Of a stretch of 64,000 nucleotides of DNA, positions 44,015 through 53,378 are shown piece by piece (the first letter of the stretch is position 1; each line of letters begins with the position of its first letter). The position numbers and the translations under genes are program-made. A model generated the notes under the pieces. The model saw only the letters and a program-made list of their open reading frames with translations. It did no database searches and was not told the DNA's origin. The DNA comes from Flavobacterium hibernum (GTDB lineage: Bacteria > Bacteroidota > Bacteroidia > Flavobacteriales > Flavobacteriaceae): contig NZ_JPRK01000004.1 in assembly GCF_000832125.1 (NCBI RefSeq), positions 62,001 through 126,000 on the forward strand, in the 5' to 3' direction.

Positions 44015-45370
44015 ATGAGAACACATTTCATCGCAATAGGCGGAAGTGCCATGCATAACTTAGCATTGGCATTGCATAATAAAGGATATCAGGTTACAGG
44101 TAGCGATGATGCTATTTTTGAGCCATCAAAATCAAGATTGGAGAAAAAAGGAATTCTACCTGCTGAGTTGGGTTGGTTTCCTGAAAAAATCACGGCAGAT
44201 ATTGATGCGATAATTTTAGGAATGCATGCAAAGGCAGATAATCCTGAGTTATTGAAAGCGCAGGAACTTGGTTTGAAAATTTATTCGTATCCTGAGTTTT
44301 TGTACGAACAATCTAAAAATAAAACGCGTGTTGTAATTGGTGGTTCTCACGGAAAAACAACTATTACTTCGATGATTTTGCATGTTATGCATTATCATAA
44401 TATTGAAGTTGATTACATGGTTGGTGCACAATTAGAAGGTTTTGATACAATGGTGCATCTTACAGAAGAAAATGATTTTATGGTTCTGGAAGGTGATGAG
44501 TATTTATCTTCTCCAATAGACAGACGCCCTAAATTTCATTTATATCAACCAAACATTGCATTGATTTCAGGAATTGCATGGGATCATATTAATGTGTTTC
44601 CGACGTATGAAAATTATGTAGAGCAATTTGAAATTTTTATTGCAAAGATTACAAATGGAGGAATCTTGGTTTATAATGAAGATGATGCCGAAGTAAAACG
44701 TGTTGCTGAGGCTGCGACAAATCCAATTCGTAAATTGGCTTATTCAACACCAAAATATAGTGTAAGTGATGGAGTAACTTTGTTAGAAACTCCAGAAGGC
44801 GATATGCCAATTGAGGTTTTTGGAGCACATAATTTAAATAACTTGGCCGGAGCAAAATGGATTTGCCAAAACATGGGCGTAGACGAAGCGGATTTTTATG
44901 AAGCTATTGCAAGTTTTAAAGGTGCATCTAAACGTTTAGAAAAAATAGCAGAAGGAAAAGGTAAGGTTGCTTACAAAGATTTTGCACATTCACCAAGTAA
45001 AGTGGCTGCTACTACAAAAGCGGTAAAAGAGCAATATCCAAACAGAACTTTAGTGGCTTGTTTAGAGTTGCATACTTATAGCAGTTTAAATGCTGAGTTT
45101 TTAAAAGAATATGAAGGAGCACTAGAGTACGCAGACGTTGCTGTAGTGTTTTATTCGCCAGATGCGGTAAAAATTAAACAATTAGAAGAAGTTACGTACG
45201 AGCAAATTGCAACGGCTTTTAATCGTGAAGATTTGATTATTTATACTAATCCTGCTGAATTTAAAGAATATCTTTTTAATCTAAATCTTGATAATTCGGC
45301 TTTATTATTAATGAGTTCCGGAAATTACGGAGGACTTAACTTTGATGAAGTAAAAGCGCTAATTAGATAA
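44015..45370 (+). CDS. mpl: UDP-MurNAc:tripeptide ligase (Mpl), murein recycling
   Basis: This 451-residue Mur-ligase-family enzyme has the ATP loop GGSHGKTTITS (about 108-118), the N-terminal UDP-binding Rossmann part (IAIGGSAMHNLALAL) and VLEGDEYLSSPID, which points to Mpl rather than MurC. Mpl joins recycled L-Ala-D-Glu-mDAP to UDP-MurNAc in the cytoplasm. Length is typical. A terminator at 45397-45430 follows. Confidence 0.9.
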   Translation: MRTHFIAIGGSAMHNLALALHNKGYQVTGSDDAIFEPSKSRLEKKGILPAELGWFPEKITADIDAIILGMHAKADNPELLKAQELGLKIYSYPEFLYEQSKNKTRVVIGGSHGKTTITSMILHVMHYHNIEVDYMVGAQLEGFDTMVHLTEENDFMVLEGDEYLSSPIDRRPKFHLYQPNIALISGIAWDHINVFPTYENYVEQFEIFIAKITNGGILVYNEDDAEVKRVAEAATNPIRKLAYSTPKYSVSDGVTLLETPEGDMPIEVFGAHNLNNLAGAKWICQNMGVDEADFYEAIASFKGASKRLEKIAEGKGKVAYKDFAHSPSKVAATTKAVKEQYPNRTLVACLELHTYSSLNAEFLKEYEGALEYADVAVVFYSPDAVKIKQLEEVTYEQIATAFNREDLIIYTNPAEFKEYLFNLNLDNSALLLMSSGNYGGLNFDEVKALIR

Positions 45371-45396
45371 TTAGTCAATTTGATAATAAGATAATG

Positions 45397-45430
45397 TGCC
45401 AATTGCAGTTTTGTAATTGGCATTTTTTTT
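45397..45430 (+). terminator. mpl terminator
   Basis: Arms TGCCAATTGCA and TGTAATTGGCA (one wobble) followed by eight T. Confidence 0.85.
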
Positions 45431-45488
45431 AATTTTACTTTTAAAATCTGCGGACTAAGTTGGAATTTGGATTTTATTTTTTGGAATT

Positions 45489-46115
45489 TCACTCCCAATA
45501 TCTATAATGTCCTACAATTTTGTAATCAAATAGACAATCGTCTAAAATTTGACCCCCTCCCACATTGTGTACAATTAGATTTCGTTTTCCGTCGCGAGAT
45601 TTTTGGTTGGTAACAATTCCGATATGAGGTAATTTATCATTAATCATCCAGGTAACAATTTCTCCGGTTTTATAATCTTTAGGATTATTGGTTACTGGAA
45701 GCTCTTCGCCATTTCTCTCAAAGAAGATTTCTAAATTCGGAACTCTTCTATGATCGATATTAGTATCGGTTTTTGTCATTCCCCACTTTTGTAAGTTCGG
45801 ATATTCTGAAAAATGACTAATCATATCTTCGTGTACTTCTTTTTGTAAATCAATGTCAAGTTTTCGGTAGGCTCGAATAATAACATCAGTACAAACTCCT
45901 TTGTTTTTTGGAACGTCTCCATTTGGATATTTTATTGAAAAGTATGCAGGATCGTAATCGATAGAAGGATCTATTATAGAAATTGCGGCTTCGGATAATT
46001 TTTCGGGAAAAGTTTTTGCTAGTGTTTTAGAGTTTTGAGCAATAGATGTGTTTTCTTTCTTTTGGTTGCATGAAGCTAAAAACAAGACGATTACTAGAGT
46101 GAGAACTGATTTCAT
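45489..46115 (-). CDS. DUF1287 lipoprotein (NlpC/P60-like amidase fold)
   Basis: This 208-residue protein has a lipobox (LASC, Cys16) and the DUF1287 pattern: SIDYDPAYFSIKYPNGDVPKNKGVCTDVIIRAYR, DLQKEVHEDM, TNIDHRRVPNLEIFFERNG, IVTWMINDKLPHIGIVTN and HNVGGG. The conserved Cys in GVCTDV and His in LPHIGIV suggest a cysteine-hydrolase fold like NlpC/P60, perhaps acting on the cell wall, but family activity is not shown. It faces the GNAT operon divergently. Confidence 0.88.
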   Translation of the reverse strand: MKSVLTLVIVLFLASCNQKKENTSIAQNSKTLAKTFPEKLSEAAISIIDPSIDYDPAYFSIKYPNGDVPKNKGVCTDVIIRAYRKLDIDLQKEVHEDMISHFSEYPNLQKWGMTKTDTNIDHRRVPNLEIFFERNGEELPVTNNPKDYKTGEIVTWMINDKLPHIGIVTNQKSRDGKRNLIVHNVGGGQILDDCLFDYKIVGHYRYWE

Positions 46116-46244
46116 ACGTTTGTAGTTCTAAGATTAAAGGATTGGAATTGTCTTTAAAATTAACCAATTAAAAAATAGTAATGATTTTTTTGTGAGTGAT
46201 TTTTCTTATTTTTAAATATATTAGCCTTTTAAGATTATAGTAAA

Positions 46245-46715
46245 ATGAATTCAAGAATAAAAGTTGTGAAAACAACAAGCGAAAACCCTGATTTTATTAC
46301 ATTAATAAAAACATTCGATGCATTTTTATGGGAGCGTTATCCTGAACTAAAAAAGGATTATTGGGGTAATAATATTATAGAATTTAACGACGATGTTGTG
46401 TTAATTTATTTAGATGAAAAAGCTGTCGCCAGCGGATGTTTTAAAAAATATAATGAAATAACAGTAGAGTTAAAGCGAATGTTTGTTTCGCCAGAAGCGA
46501 GAGGTTTAGGATTGGCTCAACAAGTAATTAAAGAATTAGAAATCGAAGCGAGGAAAAAAGGTTTTGAATCGATGATTTTAGAAACCTTATACAAACAGGT
46601 TGAAGCTATAAGTTTATATCAAAAAGTAGGATTTGAAATTGTAGTGAATTACGAACCTTATGTTGGTTTAAAGAATAGTGTTTGTATGAGTAAGTCATTA
46701 TTTGATTTTAAATAA
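46245..46715 (+). CDS. GNAT-family N-acetyltransferase
   Basis: This 156-residue protein has the GNAT core: ELKRMFVSPEARGLGLAQQVIKELE, in which RGLGLA is the acetyl-CoA pyrophosphate loop (motif A), and KVGFEIV near the end. It transfers an acetyl group to an unknown amine. The stop codon touches the radC start (TAA then ATG), so it heads a tight four-gene operon with radC, yjjG and a secreted protein. Confidence 0.88.
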   Translation: MNSRIKVVKTTSENPDFITLIKTFDAFLWERYPELKKDYWGNNIIEFNDDVVLIYLDEKAVASGCFKKYNEITVELKRMFVSPEARGLGLAQQVIKELEIEARKKGFESMILETLYKQVEAISLYQKVGFEIVVNYEPYVGLKNSVCMSKSLFDFK

Positions 46716-47408
46716 ATGGAATCTACTTATTTTCCTATAACGGATTGGTCTGAAGAAGATCGTCCGAGAGAAAAATTAATGATGAAAGGCAAAGAAGCCT
46801 TAAGTAATGCCGAATTAATGGCTATTTTAATAGGTTCTGGAAGTAGAAATGAATCTGCTGTCGCATTGAGTAAAAGAATCTTATCGAGCACAGATAATCT
46901 AAATTCTTTAGGTAAAATGTCTATTTCTCAATTAATGAATTTTAAAGGAATAGGAGAGGCAAAAGCAATTGCAATTATTGCAGCTCTTGAGTTAGGCCGT
47001 CGTCGAAGATCTGAAGATGCAAGTGAGTATGTAAAAAAAGTCACGTCGAGCAAAATGGTTTTCGATATGATGCAGCCCATTATTGGAGAGCTTTCTCATG
47101 AAGAATTTTGGGTAATTTTTCTGAACAATTCCAATAAGATAATTTCCAAAGCGCAATTAAGTAAAGGAGGAATTACAGGGACAATTGTTGACGTGCGATT
47201 GGTTTTTAGATTAGCACTTGAAAATAGAGCTATTGGCTTGATTTTGTGTCACAATCATCCTTCAGGTTCTTTGGTGCCAAGTGAGGCAGATAAGCAAATT
47301 ACAAATAAAATAAAGCTAGCCGGAGAAAGTTTAGATGTTAAAGTTTTAGATCATTTGATCATAACTGAAACAAAATATTATAGTTTTGTAGATGAAGGAA
47401 TATTTTAA
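46716..47408 (+). CDS. radC: RadC-like JAB domain protein
   Basis: This 230-residue protein has an N-terminal helix-hairpin-helix region (about 35-85, with NFKGIGEAKAIAIIAALELG) and a C-terminal JAB domain with the metal motif His179-x-His181-x10-Asp192 (HNHPSGSLVPSEAD). RadC was named for DNA repair, but a repair role is not well supported; the JAB fold is a metal-dependent hydrolase. It starts directly after the GNAT stop. Confidence 0.93.
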   Translation: MESTYFPITDWSEEDRPREKLMMKGKEALSNAELMAILIGSGSRNESAVALSKRILSSTDNLNSLGKMSISQLMNFKGIGEAKAIAIIAALELGRRRRSEDASEYVKKVTSSKMVFDMMQPIIGELSHEEFWVIFLNNSNKIISKAQLSKGGITGTIVDVRLVFRLALENRAIGLILCHNHPSGSLVPSEADKQITNKIKLAGESLDVKVLDHLIITETKYYSFVDEGIF

Positions 47409-47411
47409 CTT

Positions 47412-48098
47412 ATGAATACCACTATTACCGATGTTTTTTTTGATTTAGATCATACACTTTGGGATTTTGATAAAAACTCAGAAATGACTTTTGATCGGAT
47501 TTTTAAAACTAGATTTCCCGAAATTAAGGTTCAGGATTTTATCGAAAAATACGCTCCAATAAATCAGGAATGTTGGAAATTATATCAACATGATAAGATT
47601 ACCCATCAGGAATTGCGCTACAACAGATTAAAGTTCTCATTTGATGCCTTAAATGTTGAAATTTCAGATGAAGATATTGATCAAATTTCAGAGGATTATA
47701 TTGAATTTTTAACCGATAATAATCATCTTTTTGATGGCGCGATTGAAGTTCTGGAATACCTGAAACCTAAGTATAAATTGCACATCATTACAAATGGTTT
47801 TGCAAAGGTTCAGGATAAGAAAATTAATAATGCTGCGCTTTCTGATTATTTTACCACTATAACAAATTCTGAGTTAGCTGGCGTAAAAAAGCCAAATAGT
47901 ATTATCTTTGATTATGCTATAAAGGTGTCTAATGCTTCAAAGGAGACTAGCGTAATGATTGGCGACTGCCTTGATGCTGATGTCAACGGGGCTTTGAATG
48001 CTGGCTTAGACGCTATTTTTTTTAATGAGAAAAAGATTGAGGCTCCGGTTAATATCAAACAAATAAACCATTTATTAGAACTTAAAAAATATTTATAA
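47412..48098 (+). CDS. yjjG: HAD-family noncanonical pyrimidine nucleotidase, YjjG type
   Basis: This 228-residue HAD phosphatase has the DxD nucleophile motif DLDHTLWDF (Asp11, Asp13), motif II in IITNGF, the Lys in GVKKPN and the acidic motif IGDCLDADVNGA. YjjG enzymes remove phosphate from modified pyrimidine nucleotides and guard the pool. It starts three bases after the radC stop. Confidence 0.9.
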   Translation: MNTTITDVFFDLDHTLWDFDKNSEMTFDRIFKTRFPEIKVQDFIEKYAPINQECWKLYQHDKITHQELRYNRLKFSFDALNVEISDEDIDQISEDYIEFLTDNNHLFDGAIEVLEYLKPKYKLHIITNGFAKVQDKKINNAALSDYFTTITNSELAGVKKPNSIIFDYAIKVSNASKETSVMIGDCLDADVNGALNAGLDAIFFNEKKIEAPVNIKQINHLLELKKYL

Positions 48099-48100
48099 TT

Positions 48101-48841
48101 ATGAGAATTAAATTTTTGTTGATTGCACTTATTACTTCTGTTATGGGGTTTTCGCAAACGGTTAACGATTACAAAGGAGTTATTGTACCATTGCGATATG
48201 ATTTTCTTAAATCAGAAAACCAATATAGAATGTCAACAATGACAAAATCAAATTTAAATAAAGCTGGTTTTCAGGCTTTTTATGGTAACGAAGTTCTTCC
48301 GGAAGGATTTGGTGATCGTTGTGATCTTTTGTATGTTGATGTAAAAAAAGACAATGCTTTTTTAGTTACTAAGCTTTTTGTAGAGTTCAAGGATTGTTAT
48401 GGAAAAGTGATCTATACATCTGAAGTAGGTAAAAGCAAAGAGAAAGATTATGAATTGGCTTATAGAGAATGTCTGAATTTAGCATTTACTTCGATAAATG
48501 CTTTGCATTATAAGTATAACGGAAAAGTTAGTAGTAGTCTAAAAGCGGCTACATCTGTTGCTATGGTTCCATTAACGCCAGCAGCTGCAGCAATATCTAC
48601 TCCGGTTGCAGATGTTAAAGATCCTAATTTATTGTATGCACAACCAACAGAAAACGGTTATCAATTAATTGATAAAACACCAAAAGTGGTTATGAAGTTG
48701 CTAAAAACATCTCGTCCAGATTCATTTATAGCGATAAAAGATGGTGTTCAGGGAACTTTAAACGCAAAAGACAATCAATGGTTTTTTGAATATTACAAAA
48801 ACGATCAATTAGTTTCTGAAAAAGTTTCAGTAAAATTCTAA
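48101..48841 (+). CDS. Secreted protein of unknown function
   Basis: This 246-residue protein has a signal peptide (to GFS-QTV, about 19) and a soluble mixed alpha/beta body. An Ala/Pro-rich linker (about 150-172) splits it from a C-terminal part with beta character (PTENGYQLIDKTPKVVMKL). I do not recognise the family. It starts two bases after the yjjG stop, so it is the last gene of the GNAT-radC-yjjG operon. Its stop lies 13 bases from the convergent rarA stop. Confidence 0.8.
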   Translation: MRIKFLLIALITSVMGFSQTVNDYKGVIVPLRYDFLKSENQYRMSTMTKSNLNKAGFQAFYGNEVLPEGFGDRCDLLYVDVKKDNAFLVTKLFVEFKDCYGKVIYTSEVGKSKEKDYELAYRECLNLAFTSINALHYKYNGKVSSSLKAATSVAMVPLTPAAAAISTPVADVKDPNLLYAQPTENGYQLIDKTPKVVMKLLKTSRPDSFIAIKDGVQGTLNAKDNQWFFEYYKNDQLVSEKVSVKF

Positions 48842-48854
48842 AATAAAATAAGGT

Positions 48855-50132
48855 TTAATAACCATATTTATCTTTCCAACGGTTCTTTAAAAATTCGCGG
48901 TTACTATTCTCTCTAGAATTGTTTCCGGGATTGTAAAGAACCGTTTTTTTTATGGCGTCAGGTAAAAATTCCTGTTCGGCAAAATTATTTGCATAATCGT
49001 GCGAATATTTATAATCGTCGCCATAACCTAATTCTTTCATAAGTTTAGTAGGAGCATTGCGCAAATGAATTGGTACAGGTAAATCGCCAGTTTGTTTTAC
49101 CAATTGTTGAGCATTACCAATCGCCATATACGAAGCATTGCTTTTTGGAGAAGTTGCCAAATAAATTGCACATTGACTCAATATAATTCTGCTTTCAGGA
49201 TATCCAATAGTTGTTACCGCCTGAAAAGTATTATTTGCCATTATAAAAGCTGTTGGATTTGCATTCCCTATATCTTCACTGGATAGAATAAGCATTCGTC
49301 GTGCGATGAATTTTACATCCTCGCCACCTTCAATCATTCGGGCGAGCCAATAAACAGCTCCATTTGGATCACTCCCACGAATCGATTTTATAAATGCCGA
49401 GACAATATCATAATGTTGTTCGCCACTTTTGTCATACAAAACAGTGTTTTGCTGTACCAATTCGAAAACTCGGTCGTTTGTAATAATTATTTCGTCGCCG
49501 GCAGAAGCATTTATAACAAGTTCAAAAATATTAAGAAGTTTTCGCCCATCTCCGCCAGAAAGTCGGAGCAAAGCTTCTGTTTCCTTCAATGTAATATTTT
49601 TTGAAGCTAAATAAGTGTCCGTTTTCATTGCGCGATGTAGTAAGGCTTCTAAATCGGCTTTTGTAAAAGCATTCAGTATATACACTTGACAACGTGACAA
49701 TAATGCAGGGATAACTTCAAAACTTGGATTTTCAGTTGTTGCTCCAATAAGCGTAATCCAACCTTTTTCAACTGCCGCTAAAAGAGAATCTTGTTGTGAT
49801 TTGCTAAATCGATGAATCTCATCAATAAATAAAATCGGATTTTTAGCCGTAAACAATCCGCCGCTTTGTTTTGCTTTTTCGATAACATCTCTAATGTCTT
49901 TAACTCCCGAGTTTATAGCACTCAAGATGTAAAATGGTCGTTTAGATTCCTGTGCTATAATTTGAGCCAAAGTTGTTTTTCCTGTCCCTGGTGGCCCCCA
50001 AAATATTAACGACGGAATAATACTTTTCGAAATTTGTTGAGTTAGTGAACCGTTTGGTCCAACCAAATGACTTTGACTGATATAATCTTCTAATTGCTGT
50101 GGGCGAATACGCTCGGCTAAAGGTGCTTCCAT
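48855..50132 (-). CDS. rarA: Replication-associated recombination protein RarA (MgsA-like)
   Basis: This 425-residue AAA+ ATPase has Walker [10 protein letters not shown] (46-54), Walker [11 protein letters not shown] and sensor 1 [11 protein letters not shown], followed by the MgsA C-terminal region ([39 protein letters not shown]). It acts at stalled replication forks and interacts with SSB and RecA in other bacteria. Length is typical. It converges with the secreted-protein gene. Confidence 0.95.
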   Translation of the reverse strand: MEAPLAERIRPQQLEDYISQSHLVGPNGSLTQQISKSIIPSLIFWGPPGTGKTTLAQIIAQESKRPFYILSAINSGVKDIRDVIEKAKQSGGLFTAKNPILFIDEIHRFSKSQQDSLLAAVEKGWITLIGATTENPSFEVIPALLSRCQVYILNAFTKADLEALLHRAMKTDTYLASKNITLKETEALLRLSGGDGRKLLNIFELVINASAGDEIIITNDRVFELVQQNTVLYDKSGEQHYDIVSAFIKSIRGSDPNGAVYWLARMIEGGEDVKFIARRMLILSSEDIGNANPTAFIMANNTFQAVTTIGYPESRIILSQCAIYLATSPKSNASYMAIGNAQQLVKQTGDLPVPIHLRNAPTKLMKELGYGDDYKYSHDYANNFAEQEFLPDAIKKTVLYNPGNNSRENSNREFLKNRWKDKYGY

Positions 50133-50164
50133 TTTGTAAAATTACTATTTTCAGTTCAAACTTT

Positions 50165-50285
50165 ATAGTATTCGGAAGCTATTCCTGCTGTCCGCTATAT
50201 CTTTTCCTGTCTAAAGAAGCCAGAAAAAGGATGTCGCTTCCATCAGGGCCAAGATCAGCAAACAAGACTATTTTCGTTAGCTGAC
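50165..50285. repeat. Composite hairpin element with CTGCTGTCCGCTATATC
   Basis: Left part TTCCTGCTGTCCGCTATATC and right part GGATGTCGCTTCCATCAGGGC are complementary over much of their length, with CTTTTCCTGTCT / CCAGAAAAAGG as the inner stem. This is the best preserved copy of a family also seen, degenerate, at 13465-13575 and 31445-31610. Confidence 0.6.
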
Positions 50286-50352
50286 AAAATATCAGTAAAT
50301 TGTAATTGGATAGTTTTTTGATGTTCTATTTTTTAATTTATTTTCGAAAGCA

Positions 50353-51126
50353 ATGAACGATAACCATTTTAAATTTTCAAATTCCGTTATTGGACTTCCT
50401 GTATTCTTTGTTCTTTTTTTGTGGATTATTTATTGGGTGCAAATTCGATTTGATTTCGATTTTTATCAAAATGGTATTTATCCAAGAAGTTTTTCGGGAT
50501 TGCAAGGAGTTTTGTTTAGTCCTTTTATTCATGAAAATTTAAGTCATTTGTACAACAACTCCATTCCGCTTTTGGTTTTGTTGGCAGCTTTAAAGTTTTT
50601 TTATCCTCAGCAAACTCTTCCTGTTATCGTTTATGGAATTTTATTTTCGGGATTAATCACGTGGGTAATTGGTCGGGAAAATTATCATATCGGAGCAAGT
50701 GGGTTGATATATGTTTTGGTTAGTTTTATTTTCTTTAAAGGAATTCAAACGCGATATTATCGTTTAGTGGCACTTTCATTATCTGTGATTTTACTTTATG
50801 GAGGTATGATTTGGTATGTTTTTCCGGAGGTAGATAAAACAATTTCTTGGGAAGGACATTTAGCTGGTTTTATTACTGGTTTTGTAATGTCTTTATTATA
50901 TAAGGCACCAGAGTATGCAAAACCAATTGTTTACGATTGGCAAAGGCCGGATTTTAATCCTGAAGAAGATGCTTTTATGAAACATTTTGATGAAAATGGA
51001 AATTTCGTTAATACGGAAATTCAGGAAGATGAGGAAGATGAGGAAGAGGTTTTTCCTTCATATTTCAATTCAAATGTTTCAGTTCATTATACTGTGACAA
51101 AAGCAGAATCAGATGATAAATTGTGA
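50353..51126 (+). CDS. Rhomboid-family intramembrane serine protease
   Basis: This 257-residue membrane protease has about six helices, with the catalytic dyad Ser116 (GASGLIY) and His169 (GHLAGF), plus the HENLSHLYNN N-terminal signature. Rhomboids cleave transmembrane substrates within the membrane. The C-terminal 70 residues are an acidic, soluble tail (EDEEDEEEVFPS), longer than the minimal family core. Monocistronic; a promoter for the next gene lies just after it. Confidence 0.93.
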   Translation: MNDNHFKFSNSVIGLPVFFVLFLWIIYWVQIRFDFDFYQNGIYPRSFSGLQGVLFSPFIHENLSHLYNNSIPLLVLLAALKFFYPQQTLPVIVYGILFSGLITWVIGRENYHIGASGLIYVLVSFIFFKGIQTRYYRLVALSLSVILLYGGMIWYVFPEVDKTISWEGHLAGFITGFVMSLLYKAPEYAKPIVYDWQRPDFNPEEDAFMKHFDENGNFVNTEIQEDEEDEEEVFPSYFNSNVSVHYTVTKAESDDKL

Positions 51127-51130
51127 ATTT

Positions 51131-51158
51131 TTGATTTGATAATAATTGACTATTTTTG
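51131..51158 (+). promoter_or_regulatory. Promoter for small secreted protein
   Basis: TTG at 51131-51133, 17-base spacing, TATTTTTG at 51151-51158: a good TTG/TAnnTTTG match. The predicted leader is about 28 bases. Confidence 0.6.
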
Positions 51159-51190
51159 TTAAAGGCATTTCTAACTTTATTTAGTTTATT

Positions 51191-51709
51191 ATGAAAAAGA
51201 TAAGTTTTGCAATTCTGATTTTTGCAATTTTTTCTAGCTGGACAGCTTTTGCACAATGTGATATAAAAAATAGGGTACAAGCTGATGGGTCTATGATGTA
51301 TTACTTTGAGCCTGCTGTTTTTTATTCAACTAAATCAAAATCATTAAAAATTAATATTGTAACTGACAAAGAACATTACTTCGTTTCTTTACAGCCTACG
51401 CCATTTCCGCCTAAACAAATAGGGAAGAAGATTAAAGATGATTTGGTTATTCATCTTGATGATAATAAGGCTTATAAATTAAAGCACTATGACACGCAAT
51501 ACAGGAAAAATGATTCAATTATGCAAGTGCTCTATTTAATTGATGAAAAAGATATTGATGCTTTTTCTAAGTTTCAGGCAGTATTGGCTGAAATTAATAT
51601 GAAAGGAACTGAGTTTGTTCGTGATTATACTTTTAAACTACACAAAGATGCTATTATTGAGCAGTTAAAATGCTTTCTAAAAGATGAAAAAGAAGAAACT
51701 GATAAGTAA
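51191..51709 (+). CDS. Secreted protein of unknown function
   Basis: This 172-residue protein has a signal peptide (to FA-QCD, about 21). The mature part is lysine-rich with a beta-rich half (YFEPAVFYSTKSKSLKINIVTDKEHYFV) and a helical C-terminus. I do not recognise the family. It has its own promoter and ends four bases before the convergent DUF2490 stop codon. Confidence 0.78.
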   Translation: MKKISFAILIFAIFSSWTAFAQCDIKNRVQADGSMMYYFEPAVFYSTKSKSLKINIVTDKEHYFVSLQPTPFPPKQIGKKIKDDLVIHLDDNKAYKLKHYDTQYRKNDSIMQVLYLIDEKDIDAFSKFQAVLAEINMKGTEFVRDYTFKLHKDAIIEQLKCFLKDEKEETDK

Positions 51710-51713
51710 TAAC

Positions 51714-52517
51714 TTAGTCTTCTTTGTCTAAAGTGTGATCTTGATGTTGCAGTTTTTTTCTAAGTTTTTTAAAGAGATTATTAAATGTAATAGTTAAGGT
51801 CGCGGCATTGACTATTTGATTGCCTTCGTCTCTTGGAAGATATTCATTGCCATAGGTAAGTTCGACTTGTGTGTCATCACTAAATAAATATCCCGCACCT
51901 ATATTTAATCGATTACGGTCAAAGAAACTAAGACCTGTTACTTTTGTTCCGGATTTAAAAAACAATTCATCCGAAGCTATAGCATAAATAACTCCTGCTC
52001 TAAGAACTTTACTATTTAAAGGCTGTATGAATTTTATTTGCTGACGATAGCGAAGAACATTTTCATAATCATCGTCACCATTTCTCATATGTCTAAGTTC
52101 AAGTCTCATTCTGGTACTTAACGAATAGCCTGTTTTATGGAAATAATAAATTCCTTGTAAAGCTAATCTCCATTCAGGCGATTTAAACTGACCTATTTCT
52201 GGGACATCTTTATTATCATAGTAGGCAATAAATGAAGAAAGTTTCCATCTGGGAGTTAAATAATAATGTCCCCAAGCTCTAAATGAATTCTGAGTATTTT
52301 GTTGGAATATGTTTGATGAAGTAGCTGTGCTGCTAAATGAAGTTCCAATATTTAATTCGGTTGACCATTTTTCATTAATGGTTCGATTGAATTGAACTTC
52401 ATTCCACGATTGACCGTAGGTAGTCGTTTGTCCGAAGCTTAAATTTGTAGTTATGAAAACTACAAATAAGCTACAGATTTTTAAAAATAATATGTTATGA
52501 GTAGATTTTGAAGACAT
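51714..52517 (-). CDS. DUF2490 outer-membrane beta-barrel protein
   Basis: This 267-residue protein has a signal peptide (FVVFITTNLSFG-Q) and the DUF2490 pattern (YGQSWNEVQFNRTINEKWSTELNIGTSFSS, then many barrel strands with LRHMRNGDD, YRQQIKF). Family members are predicted outer-membrane barrels of unknown role. The ATG at 52517 is preferred to an adjacent TTG at 52520, since it gives the same protein minus one residue. It is downstream of rlmB by about 40 bases and could be cotranscribed. Confidence 0.85.
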   Translation of the reverse strand: MSSKSTHNILFLKICSLFVVFITTNLSFGQTTTYGQSWNEVQFNRTINEKWSTELNIGTSFSSTATSSNIFQQNTQNSFRAWGHYYLTPRWKLSSFIAYYDNKDVPEIGQFKSPEWRLALQGIYYFHKTGYSLSTRMRLELRHMRNGDDDYENVLRYRQQIKFIQPLNSKVLRAGVIYAIASDELFFKSGTKVTGLSFFDRNRLNIGAGYLFSDDTQVELTYGNEYLPRDEGNQIVNAATLTITFNNLFKKLRKKLQHQDHTLDKED

Positions 52518-52556
52518 CAATTAGTTTATTTATTTGTCATCTTACCTCAATACTTT

Positions 52557-53291
52557 TTAACTTCTTTGTCGAACAGTTTCATATAAGAATGCTCCGCAGG
52601 CAACAGAAACATTTAATGATCCTATCGATCCAAACATTGGTAATTTTGCTTTTTCGTCAACAATTTTAAGAACCGAAGGATTTATCCCTCTGTCTTCAGA
52701 ACCCATGATAATCGCTACAGGTTCGTTTAATGCGATATCGTAAATATTTTGATCTGTTTTTTCTGTTGCAGCAACTGTTTTGATTCCCGATCCTTGAAGA
52801 TAGAAGATGGCATCTTTAATATGTTCAACTTTACAAATTGGCACATTAAAAACGGCACCGGCTGATGTTTTAACTGTATCTCCATTTACTGGTGCAGAAC
52901 CTGCTTTTTGAACAATAATTCCGTTTACACCGGTACACTCAGCTGTTCTGATAATTGCTCCAAAATTTCGAGCGTCAGAGATTTGATCTAATATTAAAAA
53001 TAAAGGTTTAGAACCAGCTGCAATAGTAGACTCTACTAAATGTTCTAGATCAATAAAACCTATAGGAGAAATAGTAGCAACTGCTCCTTGGTGATTATTA
53101 GGTGTTAAACGATTTAGTTTTTCAACAGGTACATATGAGAAATTAATGTTAGCGCGTTTCATCACTTTCATTAAATCTTTCATTAATTCACCAGAAATCT
53201 CTTTTTGTATAAATACTTTATCAACTTCTTTTCCTGCTTGAATTGCTTCTATAATGGCTCTAATTCCAAAAATTTGATGTTCTTTTTCCAT
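52557..53291 (-). CDS. rlmB: 23S rRNA (guanosine-2'-O)-methyltransferase RlmB
   Basis: This 244-residue SPOUT-class enzyme methylates Gm2251 in 23S rRNA. Its N-terminal substrate-binding domain (to about 75) is followed by the SPOUT fold with DQISDARNFGAIIRTAECTG, IIMGSEDRGI and SIGSLNVSVACG, the trefoil-knot motifs. A TATATTTG box (53296-53303) lies four bases before the ATG, so the mRNA may be leaderless. Confidence 0.94.
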   Translation of the reverse strand: MEKEHQIFGIRAIIEAIQAGKEVDKVFIQKEISGELMKDLMKVMKRANINFSYVPVEKLNRLTPNNHQGAVATISPIGFIDLEHLVESTIAAGSKPLFLILDQISDARNFGAIIRTAECTGVNGIIVQKAGSAPVNGDTVKTSAGAVFNVPICKVEHIKDAIFYLQGSGIKTVAATEKTDQNIYDIALNEPVAIIMGSEDRGINPSVLKIVDEKAKLPMFGSIGSLNVSVACGAFLYETVRQRS

Positions 53292-53295
53292 GGGA

Positions 53296-53303
53296 CAAAT
53301 ATA
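53296..53303 (-). promoter_or_regulatory. TATATTTG -7 box four bases before rlmB ATG
   Basis: A perfect TAnnTTTG match on the minus strand, ending four bases upstream of the start codon, as for the SDR gene at 3423. No clear -33 TTG is visible. Confidence 0.4.
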
Positions 53304-53325
53304 GGTATAATGTTGATATAAAAAA

Positions 53326-53353
53326 AAACCACTCTGAATGAACAGAGTGGTTT
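53326..53353 (-). terminator. Terminator of the first SusC-SusD pair
   Basis: Arms AAACCACTCTG and CAGAGTGGTTT with a 6-base loop; on the minus strand a run of nine T follows. It begins about 25 bases after the SusD stop. Confidence 0.88.
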
Positions 53354-53378
53354 AATGTATAAATTGATCACTATTAGA

